9,112 bases of DNA, taken from H111-94 sp034436045 (lineage in GTDB: Bacteria > Chloroflexota > Ktedonobacteria > Ktedonobacterales > Ktedonobacteraceae). Shown here piece after piece: positions 5,614-9,112 of the stretch. Within the stretch, counting starts at the first letter, position 1; every line of letters begins with the position of its first letter. A program made the translations under genes and the position numbers. Where the stretch lies: the NCBI GenBank assembly GCA_034436045.1, contig DAOTVZ010000028.1, positions 1 to 9,112 of the forward strand. The letters run 5' to 3'. The notes under the pieces are model-generated. The model worked only from the letters and a program-made list of their open reading frames with translations. It did not search any database and had not been told where the DNA came from.

Positions 5614-6854
5614 TGCGCCTGTTCATTGAGCCTGTTGAGCCATTGCTGTTCCGCTCAAGCCGTCCCTTCGACGCAGGCGAGAACAATTTCGCCGAAAGCA
5701 TCTTTCCACCCACCCCAGAAACCCTACAAGGAGCCATCCGCGCCACCATTGCGGCCAACTGGGTGCCTGGTAAGGACATCGCCGAGGCATTTCGAGATCC
5801 TACGCTCGTAGCTCTAATCGGCAACACTACCCACTATGGGCGTTTTCGTATCACAGGTCTATCGCTGGGACGCTCTAAAAAGAGTGCAGCCAACCAACAA
5901 ATAGAGGGCGGTTCTCAAAAGGATGCTGGCGTACAGCAGGTAGAGCGCATCTTCCCGATGCCTACTCACATTCTGGAGGAAGATGGCAAGGATAGAAGAC
6001 AGGCTATCCTGCTTCCTGAGCTAGATAACAACCAAAGAAAGATTATAGTACACACCAATCTTCCTGAAGATATGCGACTGCTCTATCCCCGGCCCAGGCT
6101 GGATTCCATCGAGGGCAAAGTGGAACCCATGAGAGGCTGGCTTACTGAGCATGTGCTGCAACGCATACTCGGCATATCAGGGGAACCAGCAGGCAAAATC
6201 TTGTCAGATGAAGAGATTATCAAAGAGAGCGATATTTTCGTGCGCGAATCACGCCTGGGCATCGGCATGAATAATCGCACAAAAACCACCGAAGAAGGGT
6301 TACTTTACCAGACCGAGATGATTCGCATGAATCACGACTACAAATCGGCCTATACCTATGGTTTCGTCGTCGATGTTCGCTTAACTACAGGATCTGACTC
6401 TCAACAGTTGCTTAATGATAAACAGACACAGGACACATTACATTTACCAGATCAGGGATGGATGATCCTGGGCGGGGAACGACGCGCAGCGCAATTCACC
6501 ATCATTCACGCCGAGAGTCGTGACGAAGATCAGGCTGCGACAACACAACGACACAACTTGCTCTACCTGGCAACACCTGCCGTCTTTCGCAGAGGATGGC
6601 AACCTTTCAACTGGCAGGAGTTTGTATCACCTGCACAGAAACCGATTGCTGTAGTGATGACTCGCTACCAGTCTATCGGTGGCTGGCGGCTTGACCCCAA
6701 TCACGCAGCAGGAAGCAATAAAACCATCTATCGCTGCGTACCAGCAGGCACCATTTACTACTTTGATCAGCCGGTTCAACTCAAGCAACCCTTCACTGAA
6801 CTGGGTACAGAAATTGGCTATGGTATTACTATTGGAGGAGATTGGAAACGATGA
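5613..6854 (+). CDS. cmr3: Cmr3, type III-B RAMP (Cas5-like) subunit
   Basis: A 413-residue Cas5-group RAMP protein that, with Cmr2, holds the 5' handle of the crRNA at the base of the complex. Family motifs run in order. The N-terminal strand and loop are IEPVEPLLFRSSRPFDAG (5-22), then SIFPPTPETLQGAIRA (29-44). The middle segment is RESRLGIGMNNRT (211-223) followed by LLYQTEMIRM. The C-terminal RAMP strand and Gly-rich end are VPAGTIYYFDQPV and EIGYGITIGGDW (about 377-411). A longer frame from 5568 would add 15 unrelated residues and is rejected on the ribosome binding site. The start overlaps the cmr2 stop by 1 nt (TAATG), and the stop overlaps the cmr4 start (ATGA at 6851-6854). Confidence 0.93.
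   Translation: MRLFIEPVEPLLFRSSRPFDAGENNFAESIFPPTPETLQGAIRATIAANWVPGKDIAEAFRDPTLVALIGNTTHYGRFRITGLSLGRSKKSAANQQIEGGSQKDAGVQQVERIFPMPTHILEEDGKDRRQAILLPELDNNQRKIIVHTNLPEDMRLLYPRPRLDSIEGKVEPMRGWLTEHVLQRILGISGEPAGKILSDEEIIKESDIFVRESRLGIGMNNRTKTTEEGLLYQTEMIRMNHDYKSAYTYGFVVDVRLTTGSDSQQLLNDKQTQDTLHLPDQGWMILGGERRAAQFTIIHAESRDEDQAATTQRHNLLYLATPAVFRRGWQPFNWQEFVSPAQKPIAVVMTRYQSIGGWRLDPNHAAGSNKTIYRCVPAGTIYYFDQPVQLKQPFTELGTEIGYGITIGGDWKR
6834..6840 (+). promoter_or_regulatory. Ribosome binding site that sets the cmr4 start
   Basis: GGAGGAG lies 10 nt before the ATG at 6851. It is only 1 nt from the alternative TTG at 6842, which is therefore unlikely to be the start. Confidence 0.6.
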
Positions 6855-7819
6855 TTACAGCAACAAGCATGCTCTACCTTTACGTTGAAACACCACTCCA
6901 TGCAGGCACAGGCTCCGGTCTGAGCAGCATCGACCTTCCTATTCAGCGCGAGCGCACGACCCAATACCCTATGATACAGGGCAGCGGCATTAAGGGCAAA
7001 CTTCGTGCCGCCGCAGAGGATGCGCTCGAAGCAGGCAAACTTACCCAGAGTGATGTCGATGTTCTCTTTGGTGCCGCAAAACCTGTCAGGAAAAAGGCTA
7101 ACGGCTCTACTTCAGCTCAACAGGACGAAGATGATACAGCAGAGCGCAGCGATCACGCTGGAGCGCTTATCGCTGGTGATGCACGTATCCTGCTCTTTCC
7201 CGTGCGTACACTCAACGGCGTCTTCGCCTATACCACCTCTTATGACGTATTGAGCCGATTCAAGCGGGACATCGAACGCAAAGAAACGGAGCTTCCCTGG
7301 AAGGTTCCTGCTTCGCTTGACAACGAATATACAGTTCTCGTGACCACAAAAAGCGATGTTCAATCTAATAGCACCATCGTTATGGAAGAGTTCAGCTATG
7401 ATACAAAACCAGATACTTCCGTAGACACCATCGCAAAATGGCTGGCCGAAAATGCCCTGCCTGATCTAGGTGGTGATTACTGGGCCAACAAACTCAAAAG
7501 CTCACTGGTGATCCTGCCTGACGTGGTTTTCCGCGACTTCGCACTCTATGCTACCGAGGTCATCACCCGCGTGCGCCTCAACCGCGAGACCAAAACAGTT
7601 GATACAGGCGCACTCTGGACAGAAGAGCATCTTCCAACCGACACCTTGATGTACGTTCCGATGTACGCCACAAACAGTCGCAAGAAGGATAAGGACATGT
7701 CAGGAGAGGCCATCCTCAAGACGATGCACAACCTCAATAACACCTATCTACAACTCGGTGGCGACGAAACAGTCGGACGTGGCCTTGTCCGTATCCGCTG
7801 GGGAAACATAACGGAGTAG
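6851..7819 (+). CDS. cmr4: Cmr4, backbone RAMP and target-RNA endonuclease of the Cmr complex
   Basis: A 322-residue Cas7-like protein that polymerises along the crRNA and cuts bound target RNA at regular intervals. The signature block runs ETPLHAGTGSGL (13-24), IDLPIQRE (27-34), then YPMIQGSGIKGKLR (39-52). Asp28 aligns with the catalytic Asp26 of the Pyrococcus furiosus protein, so slicing should be intact. A LIAGDARILLFPVRTLNGVF block (107-126) and the C-terminal LQLGGDETVGRG (300-311) are also typical of Cmr4. A short charged insertion (about 80-100, with KK then EDD) separates the first two blocks. A TTG at 6842 could add three residues, but the ATG at 6851 has the better spacing and forms the ATGA overlap with cmr3. 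Confidence 0.95.
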   Translation: MITATSMLYLYVETPLHAGTGSGLSSIDLPIQRERTTQYPMIQGSGIKGKLRAAAEDALEAGKLTQSDVDVLFGAAKPVRKKANGSTSAQQDEDDTAERSDHAGALIAGDARILLFPVRTLNGVFAYTTSYDVLSRFKRDIERKETELPWKVPASLDNEYTVLVTTKSDVQSNSTIVMEEFSYDTKPDTSVDTIAKWLAENALPDLGGDYWANKLKSSLVILPDVVFRDFALYATEVITRVRLNRETKTVDTGALWTEEHLPTDTLMYVPMYATNSRKKDKDMSGEAILKTMHNLNNTYLQLGGDETVGRGLVRIRWGNITE

Positions 7820-7847
7820 TACCCGACAAAGCAAGCAGGAGATCAAC

Positions 7848-8291
7848 ATGACGCAAAACACACAACCAAATCGCGCACGACAAAATATAGAACAAGAGCG
7901 CGCCCGTCAGGCCTGGGCAAATGTCACCTCAATAAAAGGGCGCGATGAAAATATCGAGAAAGAGTACCGCTCACTGGCACGCGGCCTCAACGCCATGATT
8001 CAGATCAATGGCCTGGGTCAGACACTCGGCTTCTTGAAAGCTAAAGGAAAAAACGACGAGAAAAAGCCCCATTATCAACTTCTTATGCACTTAACGGCGT
8101 GGATGCGCGATACAAACCATTTCAGAGTGCATAATAGCAGCGCAATGGGCAAGGACTACGATGGTCTACTCAGATGGGTCACAGACCCCAATACCAGTAG
8201 CGCCGATTATCGTCGGGCCACCACTGAATGCCTGGCCTTTGGTAGCTGGCTGCGCCGTTTCGCTGAAGCCGAACTCAGAGGAGAAGAATAA
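7848..8291 (+). CDS. cmr5: Cmr5, small (Cas11-like) subunit of the Cmr complex
   Basis: A 147-residue, helix-rich protein that forms the inner filament of the complex and stacks beside Cmr4. The family core is clear: EYRSLARGLNAMIQINGLGQ (39-58), then TLGFLKAKG (59-67). The C-terminal helix region contains the conserved-looking ATTECLAFGSWLRRFAEAEL. The N-terminal 35 residues are polar and Arg/Gln-rich. AGGAG (7837-7841) is 6 nt from the ATG. The 28-nt gap after cmr4 is the only non-overlapping junction inside the cmr operon. The stop overlaps the cmr6 start by 1 nt (TAATG). Confidence 0.93.
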   Translation: MTQNTQPNRARQNIEQERARQAWANVTSIKGRDENIEKEYRSLARGLNAMIQINGLGQTLGFLKAKGKNDEKKPHYQLLMHLTAWMRDTNHFRVHNSSAMGKDYDGLLRWVTDPNTSSADYRRATTECLAFGSWLRRFAEAELRGEE

Positions 8292-9112
8292 TGGGCAGTC
8301 AATACTTTCTTCCCGAGGATACAGAACGCATCTTGCTCCGGCAGGAGCAAGCATGTAGGAATCTCGGCCTCATGCTGGATAAGTATGTGCCACAGAGGGT
8401 GATTCTTGAGAGTAAGAACAAAGCTGACTGGTTTCGCCGTCTCAACCCTAATCAGCACGTTGACCTGCGTCTGGCAAAAGCCGCCTATGATCGCTGGGCA
8501 CAGATCACGAAAGCGGCTGGCGCTATCCATATGCAAGCAACGACCGACTGGCGCATGGTCGTTGGTCTGGGCGGTGAAAGCGTGCTGGAAACAGACATCA
8601 CGCTACACCATATCTACGGCTTTCCTTTCATTCCAGGTAGTGCGCTCAAGGGACTGGTGCGCATGTATGCTGCGCTGGAAGATAAAAATATGTACCTCGA
8701 TAAGGGGCAGGGGGAGAAAGCGCCGAGCAAAGAGATTGACACCGACCCCAAAGATATTCTGCGTATCTTCGGTTCCCAGGAAAAGGCTGGCTCCGTCGTC
8801 TTCTTCGACGCCATGCCTCTTGATGGTCGTGCCACTCTCGCGCTCGACATCATGAACCCTCATTATCCTAAGTACTACGGCGATGCAAGCAACAGGATAC
8901 CCCCAACCAACGACCAGGACCCCAACCCTGTCACCTTCCTGGCTGTCGAAAAGACCACCTTTGTCTTTGCCCTGGCCCCTCGCAGACCGGGGAACAGCGA
9001 AGATCTGAAGGATGTACAACAGGTACAACAATGGCTCAAAGATGCCATTCAGAGATACGGCGTCGGCGCTAAGACAAACGCGGGATATGGGTATTTTACC
9101 AGTGTACGTTAG
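8291..9112 (+). CDS. cmr6: Cmr6, type III-B RAMP subunit
   Basis: A 273-residue Cas7-like RAMP protein at the head end of the Cmr backbone, next to Cmr1. The family pattern is complete: WRMVVGLGGESVLE (87-100), then TLHHIYGFPFIPGSALKGL (104-122), IFGSQEKAGSVVFFDAMP (159-176), DIMNPHYPKYY (186-196) and the C-terminal RAMP glycine loop GVGAKTNAGYGYF (257-269). About 80 polar residues precede the first RAMP strand. GAGGAG (8278-8283) is 7 nt from the ATG. The TAG stop is the last codon of the window, so the gene is complete but whatever follows it is unseen. Confidence 0.95.
   Translation: MGSQYFLPEDTERILLRQEQACRNLGLMLDKYVPQRVILESKNKADWFRRLNPNQHVDLRLAKAAYDRWAQITKAAGAIHMQATTDWRMVVGLGGESVLETDITLHHIYGFPFIPGSALKGLVRMYAALEDKNMYLDKGQGEKAPSKEIDTDPKDILRIFGSQEKAGSVVFFDAMPLDGRATLALDIMNPHYPKYYGDASNRIPPTNDQDPNPVTFLAVEKTTFVFALAPRRPGNSEDLKDVQQVQQWLKDAIQRYGVGAKTNAGYGYFTSVR

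Noticed and set aside
8603..9031. A 142-codon minus-strand open frame opposite cmr6
   Set aside because: The plus-strand frame contains the full set of Cmr6 motifs, and the antisense frame has none.
1..9112. CRISPR array, tRNA or rRNA genes, insertion sequence, Cas1/Cas2/Cas6
   Set aside because: I saw no regularly spaced repeats, no transposase or terminal inverted repeats, and no open frame with the motifs of these proteins. They may lie outside the window.

Overview
The window is a compact type III-B (Cmr) CRISPR-Cas effector locus with an unusual signalling module on its left side. The organism is a bacterium of moderate GC content. The P-loop/Csx3-like fusion, the NE0113-like CARF regulator with a LuxR-type helix-turn-helix and an HD-less Cmr2 together would suit a Chloroflexota-like lineage (for example Ktedonobacteria). 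That placement is a low-confidence inference; nothing in the window fixes the taxonomy.

Layout. Positions 1-169 hold no confident gene. There is a possible start of a minus-strand gene running off the left edge (1-51) and a cluster of inverted repeats. Positions 170-1330 (minus) encode a 386-residue protein with an N-terminal P-loop NTPase and, by my reading, two C-terminal Csx3-like segments. A 92-bp divergent intergenic region (1331-1422) carries two perfect 6-3-6 palindromes. Positions 1423-2313 (plus; alternative start 1408) encode a CARF-domain protein with a C-terminal LuxR-type HTH. A 130-bp gap with a hairpin and a direct repeat leads into the cmr operon: cmr1 (2444-3514), cmr2/cas10 (3511-5613), cmr3 (5613-6854), cmr4 (6851-7819), cmr5 (7848-8291) and cmr6 (8291-9112). 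Four of the five junctions overlap (ATGA or TAATG), which points to translational coupling. The window ends exactly at the cmr6 stop.

How the parts probably work together. Cmr1, 3, 4, 5 and 6 with Cmr2 form the crRNA-guided RNA-targeting complex. Cmr4 keeps the Asp needed for target RNA cleavage. Cmr2 keeps both Palm nucleotidyl-cyclase motifs (DGD and GGDD) but has no HD nuclease domain, so its expected output on target binding is cyclic oligoadenylate (cOA) rather than DNA cleavage. The cOA sensor visible here is a CARF-HTH transcription factor, not a CARF nuclease, and its divergent neighbour is a relative of the cOA phosphodiesterase Csx3/Crn3 fused to an NTPase. The locus therefore looks like a transcription-centred cOA circuit with a possible attenuator or sponge. 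No Cas6, Cas1/Cas2, CRISPR array or Csm6/Csx1-type RNase is present in the window; these may lie outside it.
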